A DNA stretch of 64,000 nt, taken from contig NZ_CP042437.1 of assembly GCF_007971525.1 (NCBI RefSeq), positions 7,688,001 to 7,752,000 of the forward strand, given 5' to 3'. Source of the stretch: Mucilaginibacter ginsenosidivorax. GTDB taxonomy: Bacteria; Bacteroidota; Bacteroidia; Sphingobacteriales; Sphingobacteriaceae. Made by a program: the position numbers and the translations under genes. Below the pieces are notes generated by a model, which was given only the letters and a program-made list of their open reading frames with translations, did not search any database and was not told the DNA's origin. Positions 38,002 to 47,274 of this stretch are shown here, piece after piece (the stretch's first letter is position 1; each line of letters begins with the position of its first letter).

Positions 38002-39309
38002 TTAAAGCTTAATCGGCTTCATTTTAGGAACAAGCGCATGCATAATTAACCATGCCAGTATGTAGGCGCTGCCGCAAACAAAAAACATGATGTAATAGGC
38101 AATTTCTATTTTATGAATAGCGCGGTAATGCACAAACAGATTTTTTTGTACTGCCATTGACAAAAACACACCGCCTATTGATCCAAACATACCTCCAATA
38201 CCGGTAACTGATCCTATAGATTTTTTAGGGAACATATCCGACACTGTTGTAAATATATTGGCGCTCCAGGCCTGGTGTGCCGACGCGGCAATACCTATAA
38301 CCAATACTGCAAGCCACATGTTGATGCCGCCCAAGACCTGTGCAAAAACAATAGGAATCACAAACAAAGCGTAAATAAACATAGATGTTTTACGGGCCTT
38401 AAAAACCGCCCAGTTATTCCTGATGAGCCGCATTGGCAGCCAACCGCCAAAAACACTTCCAACCGTCGACATGGTATAAACAGCCGCCACGGGGAATGCC
38501 ACATCGGTACCTTTTAAACCATACTGGCTTTGTAAAAAATCGGGCAGCCAAAACAGGTAAAACCACCAGATAGGATCAGTTAAAAACTTGCCGATAACAA
38601 ATGCCCAGGTTTGTTTAAAGGTGAGCAGTTTGCCCCATGATATTTTTTCGCCCTCAATTAATTTTTCGTCCGGCGTTGCTGTTTCCTGGTCGCTGTTGAT
38701 ATAGTCCAGTTCCGCTTTGGTTACATACTTATGTTTAGAAGGAGTCTGGTAAAAAAAGAACCAGAGCACCAGCCAGATAAAACCAATTGAACCGGTAATA
38801 ACAAACGCCCAGCGCCAGCCCCAGGCAACGGCGATATAGGGTACCGTTAAAGGAGCAACAATGGCCCCGATGTTTGATCCGGAATTGAAGATGCCAGTTG
38901 CAAAAGCCCTTTCTTTTTTTGGGAACCACTCGGCTACGGTTTTGATGGCAGCCGGGAAGTTACCCGCCTCGCTTATCCCTAATGCCGACCGGACAACACC
39001 AAAACCAAATGTACTTGTAACAAAAGCGTGGCACACGGCGGCAACGCTCCAAAAAAAGGTCGACAAAAAATAGCCCAGCTTGGTGCCTACTTTGTCGATA
39101 ATACTACCGGCAGCCAATAAACCCAGGGAGTATGCTATTTTAAATGCAATTTCAATATTGGCGTAATCCCCATCGTTCCATTTGAATTCATCTGTTAGCG
39201 GCGACTTTAACAGACTGATTACAGCCCTGTCAAGGTAATTAATGGTTGTTGCAAAAAAAACAAGCGAACATATCACCCATCTGTAATTTCCAACTTTTGC
39301 TTCTCTCAT
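38002..39309 (-). CDS. exuT: MFS transporter, hexuronate (ExuT) type
   Basis: The protein has 435 residues and 12 predicted transmembrane helices. The N-terminus NYRWVICSLVFFATTINYLDR and the SEAGNFPAAIKTVAEWFPKKERA segment are typical of the anion:cation symporter family that includes ExuT and GudP. It likely imports glucuronate or galacturonate with protons. It is the last gene of a leftward run uxuA-uxaC-kdgK-eda-exuT, which supports the substrate guess. Confidence 0.85.
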   Translation of the reverse strand: MREAKVGNYRWVICSLVFFATTINYLDRAVISLLKSPLTDEFKWNDGDYANIEIAFKIAYSLGLLAAGSIIDKVGTKLGYFLSTFFWSVAAVCHAFVTSTFGFGVVRSALGISEAGNFPAAIKTVAEWFPKKERAFATGIFNSGSNIGAIVAPLTVPYIAVAWGWRWAFVITGSIGFIWLVLWFFFYQTPSKHKYVTKAELDYINSDQETATPDEKLIEGEKISWGKLLTFKQTWAFVIGKFLTDPIWWFYLFWLPDFLQSQYGLKGTDVAFPVAAVYTMSTVGSVFGGWLPMRLIRNNWAVFKARKTSMFIYALFVIPIVFAQVLGGINMWLAVLVIGIAASAHQAWSANIFTTVSDMFPKKSIGSVTGIGGMFGSIGGVFLSMAVQKNLFVHYRAIHKIEIAYYIMFFVCGSAYILAWLIMHALVPKMKPIKL

Positions 39310-39413
39310 TATATAATTGGTTTATATTTTGTTGGTTTGTAAGCGCAAACAAGGGGAAATTCGCGCTAAAATCAAGCTTCTGTCATTATGCCTTGGGCTT
39401 TCCGCTCAAAAAG

Positions 39414-40073
39414 TTACCTGGCAGCTTTTACCATATCCAGCAGTGTTACGGTATCACTGTATAATTGGTCGTACAGTTTGTTTTCCAATACATTTTTGCT
39501 GATCAGTTTGCTCCCCATACCCACAGCGCAAACGCCGGCCTTAAACCAGCCGCTAATGCTGTTAATATTTAAATCGACACCGCCCGTAGGTATAAACAAC
39601 TGCCCGGCAAACAAATCGCGGATTGACGATACAAACTCCGGCCCTAAAATATTGGCCGGAAAAATTTTTATTAGCGCCGCACCGTGCTGCTGCGCCGTAT
39701 AAATTTCGGTAGGCGTCATACATCCAGGAATCCATAGCAACTCATGCTTCGCGGTAAATTCGCCCACTTCGGGGTTCACAATTGGCGATACAATAAAATC
39801 GGCACCGGCGTCAATAAAAGCTGTTGCTTCCTCCAGGCTTTTAATGGTGCCTATGCCCAGGTGCAAATCGGGCATTTCGGCCTGTTGCGCCTGTTTTAAT
39901 ATTTTAAAATTGGCCAGCGCGGCTGCGCCACGGTTGGTATATTCAAATACCCTCACCCCTGCTTTGTACAAAGTGCGGGTAATTTCAAGGCTAACCTCGG
40001 CATCGGGATAAAAAAACAGCGGCAAGGTACCCTGTGTTAATATCGCATCCAGTACTATATCTTTCTTGCTCAT
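39414..40073 (-). CDS. eda: KDPG/KHG aldolase
   Basis: The protein has 219 residues. The TIM barrel carries the catalytic Schiff-base lysine in ALIKIFPANILGPEFV and a glutamate in FEYTNRG, where E. coli Eda has EVTLRT. It cleaves 2-keto-3-deoxy-6-phosphogluconate to pyruvate and glyceraldehyde-3-phosphate. It directly follows kdgK, whose product is its substrate, across a heptanucleotide hairpin spacer. Confidence 0.93.
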   Translation of the reverse strand: MSKKDIVLDAILTQGTLPLFFYPDAEVSLEITRTLYKAGVRVFEYTNRGAAALANFKILKQAQQAEMPDLHLGIGTIKSLEEATAFIDAGADFIVSPIVNPEVGEFTAKHELLWIPGCMTPTEIYTAQQHGAALIKIFPANILGPEFVSSIRDLFAGQLFIPTGGVDLNINSISGWFKAGVCAVGMGSKLISKNVLENKLYDQLYSDTVTLLDMVKAAR

Positions 40074-40086
40074 AATTTTGTTACGT

Positions 40087-40177
40087 CTTGAATTCTAAGT
40101 CGAGAGTCTTAAGTTCTAAGTCTTAAGTCCAAAATCTAATTTGTCACTTTTGACTTAGAACTTAAGACTTTTGACTC
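40087..40177. repeat. Heptanucleotide arms, CTTAAGT/ACTTAAG type, inverted
   Basis: The left arm (40087-40128) has six 7-base units that end in AGT in register or nearly so (for example TCTAAGT and CTTAAGT). The right arm (40146-40177) has units starting with ACT (ACTTTTG, ACTTAGA, ACTTAAG, ACTTTTG). They can pair across a short centre in the kdgK-eda mRNA. Confidence 0.88.
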
Positions 40178-40188
40178 CAGACCATCGG

Positions 40189-41235
40189 TCATTTCGCGCT
40201 AAACGCGACATTAGTAATTTCTTCAACTGTTTTCGTGGTGGCATCGCCCTCAATAAACAGTTTGGTGTATGCTGCGGCAGTTGCAAACTGTAATGTTTGC
40301 TGCGGCCCAAGGTTATTGTAAAACCCATAAATAAGCCCGGCCATAAAGCAATCGCCACTGCCAACTTTGTCAACCACCTTATCGGTTTCATACTGGCTGG
40401 AGTTGTATAGTTTATCGCCGGTATATAAAGCCGTATAGTAGTTAATACCCTCGCCGGCATCAAACCTGAAAGTATTGGCTACTGCTTTACATTTTGGGTA
40501 TTGGGCCATGATGGTTTCCGACGTTTTGAGCGCCTCTTTCAGGTAGATGCTTTTCTGTCCCGATTCATGAATATCCGGCGCTACCGGGATATCCAGCATT
40601 AACTCGGCTGCCCAAACATTACCCATTACCAAATCGGCGTATTTTACAAGCTGTGGCATTATATCAACCGGTTGTTTACCGTATTTCCATAATCTTGAAC
40701 GGTAGTTTAAATCAACAGAAATGGTGATACCTTTTGCCGATGCAGCTTCCAGCACTTCAAGGCAAACATCCGCCACATCCTGGCTTATAGCCGGGCATAT
40801 CGCACTGAAATGGAACCAGGTTACGCCATCCAAAACCTCGTCCCAGTTAACCTGACCGGGTTTCAACATGGCAAATGCCGACCAGGCGCGATCATAAATA
40901 AGGGCATTGTTTTTGATATCCTTACCCCGGGTTAAATAGTACAGTCCTATCCTATCGCCATGTTTGTATACCGAAGATGTATCAACCTTTTTTGCCTCCA
41001 GGTAATCAATGATCTGGGCCGACATGGCGTTATTAGGCAGGGCCGTAAAATATGCCGAGGGCAATTGCCAAAGCGCCAGTGCACCGGCTACGTTCAGTTC
41101 GGCACCGCCTATAAAAAATGGCAGCTGGTTATCGTTCAGCCATTGGCCGCCGGCGTCGGGGCATATCCGCAAAAGCAGTTCTCCGAATGAAAGGATGCGC
41201 CCTTTTGATGCCGTTATTTCAAATGGCGTACTCAT
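40189..41235 (-). CDS. kdgK: 2-dehydro-3-deoxygluconokinase (PfkB family)
   Basis: The protein has 348 residues. The ribokinase-like fold has the N-terminal GGAELNVAGALALW motif and the anion-hole and catalytic base motif DKVGSGDCFMAGLIYG near residue 300. It phosphorylates 2-keto-3-deoxygluconate to KDPG. Its ATG overlaps the uxaC stop by four bases (ATGA), so the two are translationally coupled, and eda follows. Confidence 0.92.
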   Translation of the reverse strand: MSTPFEITASKGRILSFGELLLRICPDAGGQWLNDNQLPFFIGGAELNVAGALALWQLPSAYFTALPNNAMSAQIIDYLEAKKVDTSSVYKHGDRIGLYYLTRGKDIKNNALIYDRAWSAFAMLKPGQVNWDEVLDGVTWFHFSAICPAISQDVADVCLEVLEAASAKGITISVDLNYRSRLWKYGKQPVDIMPQLVKYADLVMGNVWAAELMLDIPVAPDIHESGQKSIYLKEALKTSETIMAQYPKCKAVANTFRFDAGEGINYYTALYTGDKLYNSSQYETDKVVDKVGSGDCFMAGLIYGFYNNLGPQQTLQFATAAAYTKLFIEGDATTKTVEEITNVAFSAK

Positions 41236-42644
41236 TTGCTCTGATCGAAATTAAAGTAATTCTTCGCGTTGTAATAACAAATATCCTGGACGATTTTACC
41301 CGTCCACTCGATATCGTTTGGCAATTCGCCGTTTTCGATATCATCGCCAAACAGGTTACAAACCAATCTGCGGAAATACTCATGCCTTGGGAAAGACAGA
41401 AAGCTGCGTGAATCGGTAAGCATCCCTACCAGCCTGCTGAGCAAGCCAATGTTGGATAGCGCATTCATCTGTTTGGTCATGCCGTCCTTTTGATCCAAAA
41501 ACCACCAGGCCGATCCAAACTGAATTTTACCGGCTACCGAACCATCGTTAAAATTGCCGGTCATGGATGCCATCAGTTCGTTGTCGGCCGGGTTTAAGTT
41601 ATACAGGATGGTTTTGCTAAGCTGATTGGTTGTATCCAAACGGTTCAGGAATTTAGACAAAGCCCGGCCTTGCGAAAAGTCACCGATGGAATCCCAGCCG
41701 GTATCCGGCCCAAGCTCGCTTAATCCGCGGGTATTGTTGTTACGCAGCGCACCCAGGTGCAATTGCATTACCCAGCCTTTCTCGTGGTTCCACAAAGCAA
41801 AATTGTACAGCATGGCCGATTTAAATTGCAGGGCCTCGGTTGCATCAAGGGACTGGTTGTTCCTTATCTTGATAAATATATCAGCTATTTCGGCATCGGC
41901 ATAATCTTCGGCATATACTTGCTCCAAACCATGGTCAGATAACCGGCCTCCGTTTGCTGCAAAATAGTCGTGGCGGGCTTTCAAAGCCCATAAATAGTCA
42001 TTAATGGTATGGATAGCGGCGCCTGCTATTACCTCCAGTTTATCAATGTACAGGTTTAATGCAGCCAAATCATCGGCATTCATAGCCTTATCCGGCCTGA
42101 ATGTTGGCAACACCTGTACTTCGTAACCATCAGCTTTTATTTTTCGATGATGAGCCAGGTCGTCAAGCGGATCGTCGGTTGTACATATTACCTCGACATT
42201 TTTGCTTTTGATGATATTGCGGATACTATACTCCGGCGATTGGAGTTTTTTGCTACTCTCGTCATAAATCTGCAGGGCAGTTACCGGCGATAGCAGGTCG
42301 TGAATACCAAAATACCGCTGCAGTTCAAGGTGTGTCCAGTGGTAAAGCGGGTTGCGCAGTGTATAGGGTACGGTGGCCGCCCATTGTTCAAATTTTTCGA
42401 GGTCGGTTTTTTTCCCGGTAATGTAATCTTCATCAACGCCGTTGGCACGCATGGCACGCCATTTATAATGGTCGCCGTTAAGCCATACCTGGGTTATGTT
42501 TTCAAAATTGATATCACCGGCAATCTGGTCGGGCGGCAAATGGCTATGGTAATCAATAATAGGTAAATCCGCAGCATATTCATGGTACAGGCGCCTCGCG
42601 GTTTGGGTAGTTAATAAAAAGTCTTTATCTAAAAAGTTTTTCAT
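41232..42644 (-). CDS. uxaC: Uronate isomerase
   Basis: The protein has 470 residues from the ATG at 42644 (MKNFLDKDFLL); the frame extends 23 codons further upstream but that part overlaps uxuA. Motifs are IIDYHSHLPPDQIA (the HxH metal site), TTDDPLDDLAHH and the C-terminal DSRSFLSFPRHEYFRR. It converts D-glucuronate to D-fructuronate and D-galacturonate to D-tagaturonate. It lies just after uxuA and overlaps kdgK. Confidence 0.96.
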   Translation of the reverse strand: MKNFLDKDFLLTTQTARRLYHEYAADLPIIDYHSHLPPDQIAGDINFENITQVWLNGDHYKWRAMRANGVDEDYITGKKTDLEKFEQWAATVPYTLRNPLYHWTHLELQRYFGIHDLLSPVTALQIYDESSKKLQSPEYSIRNIIKSKNVEVICTTDDPLDDLAHHRKIKADGYEVQVLPTFRPDKAMNADDLAALNLYIDKLEVIAGAAIHTINDYLWALKARHDYFAANGGRLSDHGLEQVYAEDYADAEIADIFIKIRNNQSLDATEALQFKSAMLYNFALWNHEKGWVMQLHLGALRNNNTRGLSELGPDTGWDSIGDFSQGRALSKFLNRLDTTNQLSKTILYNLNPADNELMASMTGNFNDGSVAGKIQFGSAWWFLDQKDGMTKQMNALSNIGLLSRLVGMLTDSRSFLSFPRHEYFRRLVCNLFGDDIENGELPNDIEWTGKIVQDICYYNAKNYFNFDQSK

Positions 42645-42654
42645 CAATAGTAGG

Positions 42655-43851
42655 TTATGCTTTATCCAGTAAAGAGCGTTTAACGCCCATTTCAAGGCCT
42701 CGCAATTCAGCAAGCCCTTTCAGCCTGCCTATGGCCGAGTAGCCGTGGTAAGTTTTGTGGTTAAAATCGTCCAACAGTTTATGTCCATGATCCGGGCGCA
42801 TGGGTATGGCAATATCATCACGGCCATCGGCCACGCGTTTTTGCTGCTCCAATACAATATTTTTCATAACGGCATACATATCGGTACTGCCGCCCAAATG
42901 CTCGGCCTCGTAAAAGCTGCCATCAGCTTCGCGCTGCACATTACGCAGGTGCAGGAAGTGGATGTGTTCGCCTAATCGTTCTATAATTCCCGGCAAGTCA
43001 TTATCGGCCCTTGCCCCTAATGAGCCGGTACAAAACGTGATGCCATTACTGGTCGAAGGGTAATAGTTAACCAGGTCGGCTAAATCCTGCTCGGTAGATA
43101 CCACCCTTGGCAGGCCCAGTATCGGGAATGGAGGATCGTCCGGGTGGATGCACATTTTAACGCCTGCTTTTTCGGCCGCAGGTATAATACCCCTTAAAAA
43201 GTAAGCAAGGTTTTCTTTAAGGCCCACGGCATCAACATCCGCGTAGCGTTTTAAGTGCTCCTTAAATTCGGGAATGGTTAGTGTTTTGTTGGTGCCTGGT
43301 AAACCTGCCATCAGGTTATTAATTAGCTGCGTGCGTTCATCGGCAGTAATGTTGTCCAAGTATTGTTTGGCAACCTGCTGTTGGGCGGCACTATAATCGT
43401 CGCGGGCGCCCAGGCGCTCCAGGATGTAAAGGTCAAAAGCGGCTAAAGCTTTAGCATCGTACCTTAAAGCAGTTGCTTTGTTGGCCAGCAGGTAATCCAG
43501 GTCGGTACGTGTCCAATCCAGCACGGGCATAAAGTTGTAGCATACGATGTTGACGCCTGCCTGCGCCAGGTTTTGAAGCGTAGCTACATAGTTTTGGATG
43601 TATGTATCCCTATCGGCGCCGGCGGTTTTTATACTTTCATGAATATTCACGCTCTCTACAACCGACCACCGTAAGCCAGCTTCTTCTATCGTATTTTTAC
43701 GTTGGATGATTTCATCCAAACTCCAAACCTCGCCAACTGGGATGTGGTAAAGTGCTGTAACAACGCCGGTAGCCCCGGATTGCGAAATTGCTGTTAGTGT
43801 AACCGGATCGGCGGGGCCAAACCACCGGAATGTTTCTTCTAAATTATTCAC
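42655..43851 (-). CDS. uxuA: D-mannonate dehydratase
   Basis: The protein has 398 residues, the full UxuA length. It begins LEETFRWFGPADPVTLTAI, with the later CIHPDDPPFPILGLPRVVS, TFCTGSLGARADND and MRPDHGH segments that form the metal and substrate site. It dehydrates D-mannonate to 2-keto-3-deoxygluconate. It appears to be the first gene of the uronate operon: the upstream gene's terminator lies at 44010-44040. Confidence 0.96.
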   Translation of the reverse strand: MNNLEETFRWFGPADPVTLTAISQSGATGVVTALYHIPVGEVWSLDEIIQRKNTIEEAGLRWSVVESVNIHESIKTAGADRDTYIQNYVATLQNLAQAGVNIVCYNFMPVLDWTRTDLDYLLANKATALRYDAKALAAFDLYILERLGARDDYSAAQQQVAKQYLDNITADERTQLINNLMAGLPGTNKTLTIPEFKEHLKRYADVDAVGLKENLAYFLRGIIPAAEKAGVKMCIHPDDPPFPILGLPRVVSTEQDLADLVNYYPSTSNGITFCTGSLGARADNDLPGIIERLGEHIHFLHLRNVQREADGSFYEAEHLGGSTDMYAVMKNIVLEQQKRVADGRDDIAIPMRPDHGHKLLDDFNHKTYHGYSAIGRLKGLAELRGLEMGVKRSLLDKA

Positions 43852-43925
43852 TATAGGTTAATGGTATTGTAGTTTGAACGGGCAAATTACACATCATTAG
43901 TTTAGGATGGAAACGATATTTACAA

Positions 43926-43944
43926 CAATCTACGATAACGATTG
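43926..43944. promoter_or_regulatory. Candidate regulator site upstream of uxuA
   Basis: CAATC and GATTG form an inverted repeat around nine bases, and the right side reads CGATTGCG. The same eight bases occur in the palindrome between xylB and the LacI-type regulator (48834-48841). This is a weak, shared-word argument for co-regulation. Confidence 0.35.
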
Positions 43945-44009
43945 CGGAGAGGCCTCATCAAAGGAGAGCATTCTGATTTTCAGCTTTAACTTTATTTCCT
44001 AAACCAGTT

Positions 44010-44040
44010 AAAAAAAAAGCGGCAGGTAAAACCCGCCGCT
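44010..44040 (-). terminator. Rho-independent terminator after the Na+ symporter gene
   Basis: The stem AGCGGC-GGT (44018-44040, with one unpaired base) has an AAA-type loop. On the minus strand it is followed by a run of T (44017-44010). It separates the xylose operon from the uronate operon. Confidence 0.85.
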
Positions 44041-44067
44041 CGCTAAATATTTCAATTAACTTGTCTA

Positions 44068-45774
44068 CTACCAGAATACAGAGTACAGCGCAACCACGAT
44101 GCCTGTAATAATTACCGCACCGGCCAAAAAGCCTTTCGAAGTTTTAAACATCGATGCGTCAATTTCGAGACCATTTGTAACAACGCCTTTGGCGGTTTCA
44201 ATTTTTGATATGATGTACATGCCTATAATACAAATAACAAATACAAAGCCCATACGGTCAAGGAAAGGTATTTCGTACAGTTTAGTTACTTTATCATCTT
44301 GTAAAGCCAGTTTGGAGAAACCGTATGGCGATAAGAAGCTAAGATCAGCAAAGCGTGGTAAAACTTTAAACACACACGACATAATGAAACCACCGATAGT
44401 AGCAAACAAGGCCGCGTTTGATGTTGCCTTTTTCCAGAAGAAACCAAGGATAAACATGGCAAATATACCCGGAGACACAAAGCCAGTATATTCCTGGATG
44501 TATTGGAACCCTTGTTTACCTTCGCCCATCAAAGCGTTGCCGATAAAAAATGATAAAATAACACCTAATGCCAAAGCAACCAAAACAGATATTTTACCAA
44601 GATTTACCAATTTTTTATCTGTAGCACCGGGATTGATAGCTTTTTTGTAGATATCTAAGGTAAATATGGTGGCTATACTATTGGCTTTACCTGCTAAAGA
44701 AGCCACAATTGCCGCCGTTAGTGCCGCAAATGATAAGCCTTTTAAGCCGGTTGGCAATAAGTTCAATAAGGACGGATAAGCTTTATTAGGATCGGTTACA
44801 CCTGTTGAGCTCATCATTTCCTGGTGGAACATGCCTTTTTGGTACAATAAATAAGCGGCAATACCTGGTAACACCACAATAACAGGCATTAGTAATTTAA
44901 GGAAAGCCGCGAACAAAATACCACCACGAGCGGTTTTAAGGTTTGCACCCAAAGCTCTTTGCGTAATATATTGGTTACAGCCCCAATAGTTAAGGTTGGT
45001 TATCCACATACCACCAATTAAAACTGATAAGCCAGGCAAATCCATATAGTTAGGATTATCCTTTTTGAAAATCATGTGGAAGTGGTCTGAAGCTTCTGAA
45101 TGTAATATTTTAAATCCATTCAATAAACCTGTAGTGCCCTCCTTCTCACTCAATAAAGTTAGCGCCAGGTACGAAGCCATCAATCCGCCTAAAATAAGCA
45201 CAGCAACCTGAATAACATCGGTGTAACCGATAACCTTCATGCCCCCAAGAGTAATAAATGCCGAGAAAACTGCAAGTAATATGATACATAACCAGATGTT
45301 GAGGCCAGATATACCGCTGATAGCCAATGCACCAAGGTAAAGGATAGACATTAAGTTAACCACGATGTATAGCAACAGCCAAAAGATGGCCATGATCATG
45401 GCCACCGTACTGTTATATCGCTGGTGCAAAAATTGCGGCATGGTGAATATCTTATTTTTAAGATACACAGGTATAAAAAATACCGCCACAATGATCAGCG
45501 TTATTGCCGCCATCCACTCGTAGGTTGATATGGCCAATCCCATTTTAAAAGCCGAACCACTTGTACCAATAAACTGCTCGGCAGAGATATTGGAAGCGAT
45601 TAATGATGCCCCGATTGCCCACCAGGTAAGCGACCCTTCGGCCAAAAAATAGTCTTTAGAGGTCGCGTCGGCATTATGCTTACGCTTGTATACCCAATAG
45701 CCATAACTGGATACGATAACGAAGTAAATAAAAAACACGACATAATCGCCGTACGAGAGGGTTTTCAGGTTCAT
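44068..45774 (-). CDS. Sodium/sugar symporter (SSS family)
   Basis: The protein has 568 residues with about 14 predicted transmembrane helices. SSS-family features include YFLAEGSLTWWAIGASLIASNISAEQFIG near the N terminus and the GGMKVIGYTDVIQ segment. It resembles SGLT-like sugar carriers of Bacteroidetes. The position directly after xylA suggests D-xylose, or another sugar from xylan, as substrate; this is inference. Confidence 0.9.
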   Translation of the reverse strand: MNLKTLSYGDYVVFFIYFVIVSSYGYWVYKRKHNADATSKDYFLAEGSLTWWAIGASLIASNISAEQFIGTSGSAFKMGLAISTYEWMAAITLIIVAVFFIPVYLKNKIFTMPQFLHQRYNSTVAMIMAIFWLLLYIVVNLMSILYLGALAISGISGLNIWLCIILLAVFSAFITLGGMKVIGYTDVIQVAVLILGGLMASYLALTLLSEKEGTTGLLNGFKILHSEASDHFHMIFKKDNPNYMDLPGLSVLIGGMWITNLNYWGCNQYITQRALGANLKTARGGILFAAFLKLLMPVIVVLPGIAAYLLYQKGMFHQEMMSSTGVTDPNKAYPSLLNLLPTGLKGLSFAALTAAIVASLAGKANSIATIFTLDIYKKAINPGATDKKLVNLGKISVLVALALGVILSFFIGNALMGEGKQGFQYIQEYTGFVSPGIFAMFILGFFWKKATSNAALFATIGGFIMSCVFKVLPRFADLSFLSPYGFSKLALQDDKVTKLYEIPFLDRMGFVFVICIIGMYIISKIETAKGVVTNGLEIDASMFKTSKGFLAGAVIITGIVVALYSVFW

Positions 45775-45820
45775 TGTTTGGTTAAGTTGGTTTTAATAAT
45801 GTTAGATTGACAATTATAAG

Positions 45821-47149
45821 CTATATATAGCGATTTATCAAATTTTCTAAATATTCTTGTCGACCGCTTAATGTTTTTGGCTCACCATTGGTTATTGCAT
45901 AGTTACGCAAATCTTCTAAAGATAGCTTACCATCTTCAAAATCTTTTCCCGAACCTGCATCAAATGAGGCATATCTGTCGGTACGGATCTTTTTATACTC
46001 TGATTTTTGCAAAATATTATCGGCTATAACCAGGGCGCGGGCGAATATATCCATGCCACCTATATGAGCGTAGAATAGGTCGGCCTGATCTGTTGAGTTA
46101 CGGCGAATTTTGGCATCAAAGTTAATACCGCCGCCTTGTAAACCACCTGCTTCCAGGATAATCATCATCGATTCGGTAATTTCGTTAATATCATTCGGGA
46201 ACTGATCGGTATCCCATCCGTTTTGGGTATCGCCACGGTTGGCATCTATCGAGCCCAATAAACCCGAATCGGCAGCTACTTGTAATTCATGCTGGAAAGT
46301 ATGGCCGGCTAATGTAGCGTGGTTAACTTCCAGGTTCAGTTTAAAATCATTCAGCAAATCGTATTTCTGCAAAAAGCCTAAAACGGTAGCCGCATCATAA
46401 TCATACTGGTGTTTGGTTGGCTCGCAAGGTTTTGGTTCGATAAAGAAGTTTCCTTTAAAACCTTGTTTACGTGCGTAATCTTTAGCGGTATGTAAAAATT
46501 TAGCGAAATGTTCCTGCTCGCGTTTCATATCGGTATTCAGCAGACTCATATAGCCTTCGCGACCACCCCAGAAAACGTAGTTTTCGCCGCCTAAAGCGAT
46601 GGTTGCATCAATTGCCGCTTTAACCTGTGCTCCGGCATGGGCCAGTACATGAAAATCGGGATTGGTAGCAGCACCGTTCATATACCTGCGGTGGCTAAAC
46701 AGGTTTGATGTTCCCCAAAGTAATTTAACACCGCTTTCGGCTTGTTTTTGTTTGGCATATTCAACCAAAGCCTGGATGCGGCGGTCGTTCTCATTTACAT
46801 CGTTGGTATAATCTACCACATCTACGTCATGGAAACAATAGTAAGGGATATTCATTTTGGTGATAAACTCAAACGCTGCATCCATTTTGTCTTTAGCGCG
46901 TTCTACAGCGTCGGCTTTCTCGTCCCATGCAAAAATGTGGGTAGGTCCGCCAAACGGATCCGCACCATTACCATTAAATGAATGCCAGTAAGCGCAGGCA
47001 AAACGTAAATGCTCGGCCATGGTTTTACCAGCCACTACCCTGTTGGCATCGTACCAACGAAACGCCAGCGGGTTATCTGATTCCGGCCCTTCGTAAGCAA
47101 TCTGGCCTATCCCTGTGAAAAATTCCTTTTCGCCTGTGATGATTTTCAT
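45821..47149 (-). CDS. xylA: Xylose isomerase
   Basis: The protein has 442 residues, the class II (long) form. Metal and substrate motifs are present: [44 protein letters not shown] and [15 protein letters not shown]. It interconverts D-xylose and D-xylulose. It lies between xylB and the symporter gene on one strand. Confidence 0.98.
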   Translation of the reverse strand: MKIITGEKEFFTGIGQIAYEGPESDNPLAFRWYDANRVVAGKTMAEHLRFACAYWHSFNGNGADPFGGPTHIFAWDEKADAVERAKDKMDAAFEFITKMNIPYYCFHDVDVVDYTNDVNENDRRIQALVEYAKQKQAESGVKLLWGTSNLFSHRRYMNGAATNPDFHVLAHAGAQVKAAIDATIALGGENYVFWGGREGYMSLLNTDMKREQEHFAKFLHTAKDYARKQGFKGNFFIEPKPCEPTKHQYDYDAATVLGFLQKYDLLNDFKLNLEVNHATLAGHTFQHELQVAADSGLLGSIDANRGDTQNGWDTDQFPNDINEITESMMIILEAGGLQGGGINFDAKIRRNSTDQADLFYAHIGGMDIFARALVIADNILQKSEYKKIRTDRYASFDAGSGKDFEDGKLSLEDLRNYAITNGEPKTLSGRQEYLENLINRYI

Positions 47150-47151
47150 AT

Positions 47152-47274
47152 TATTTAATTATTGAATTACTGATTGTTTAATTATTGAATTACTGAGTTA
47201 TTGAATTATTGAATTTCTTCTGCTTTTACTGGTCGGCTCCGACCTTTCGCTTTTAACCTTTCGCCTTTAACCTA
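47152..47274. repeat. Octanucleotide and heptanucleotide arrays between xylB and xylA
   Basis: The first part (about 47152-47216) repeats ATTGAATT/ACTGAGTT words mostly every eight bases. The second part (47243-47274) has 7-base units CCTTTCG, CTTTTAA, CCTTTCG, CCTTTAA. The xylB stop codon lies inside the second array. Confidence 0.85.

Noticed and set aside
42645-42713. Longer N-terminus of UxaC
   Set aside because: The extension overlaps uxuA and lacks family similarity; the ATG at 42644 opens the usual MKNFLDKDFLL.
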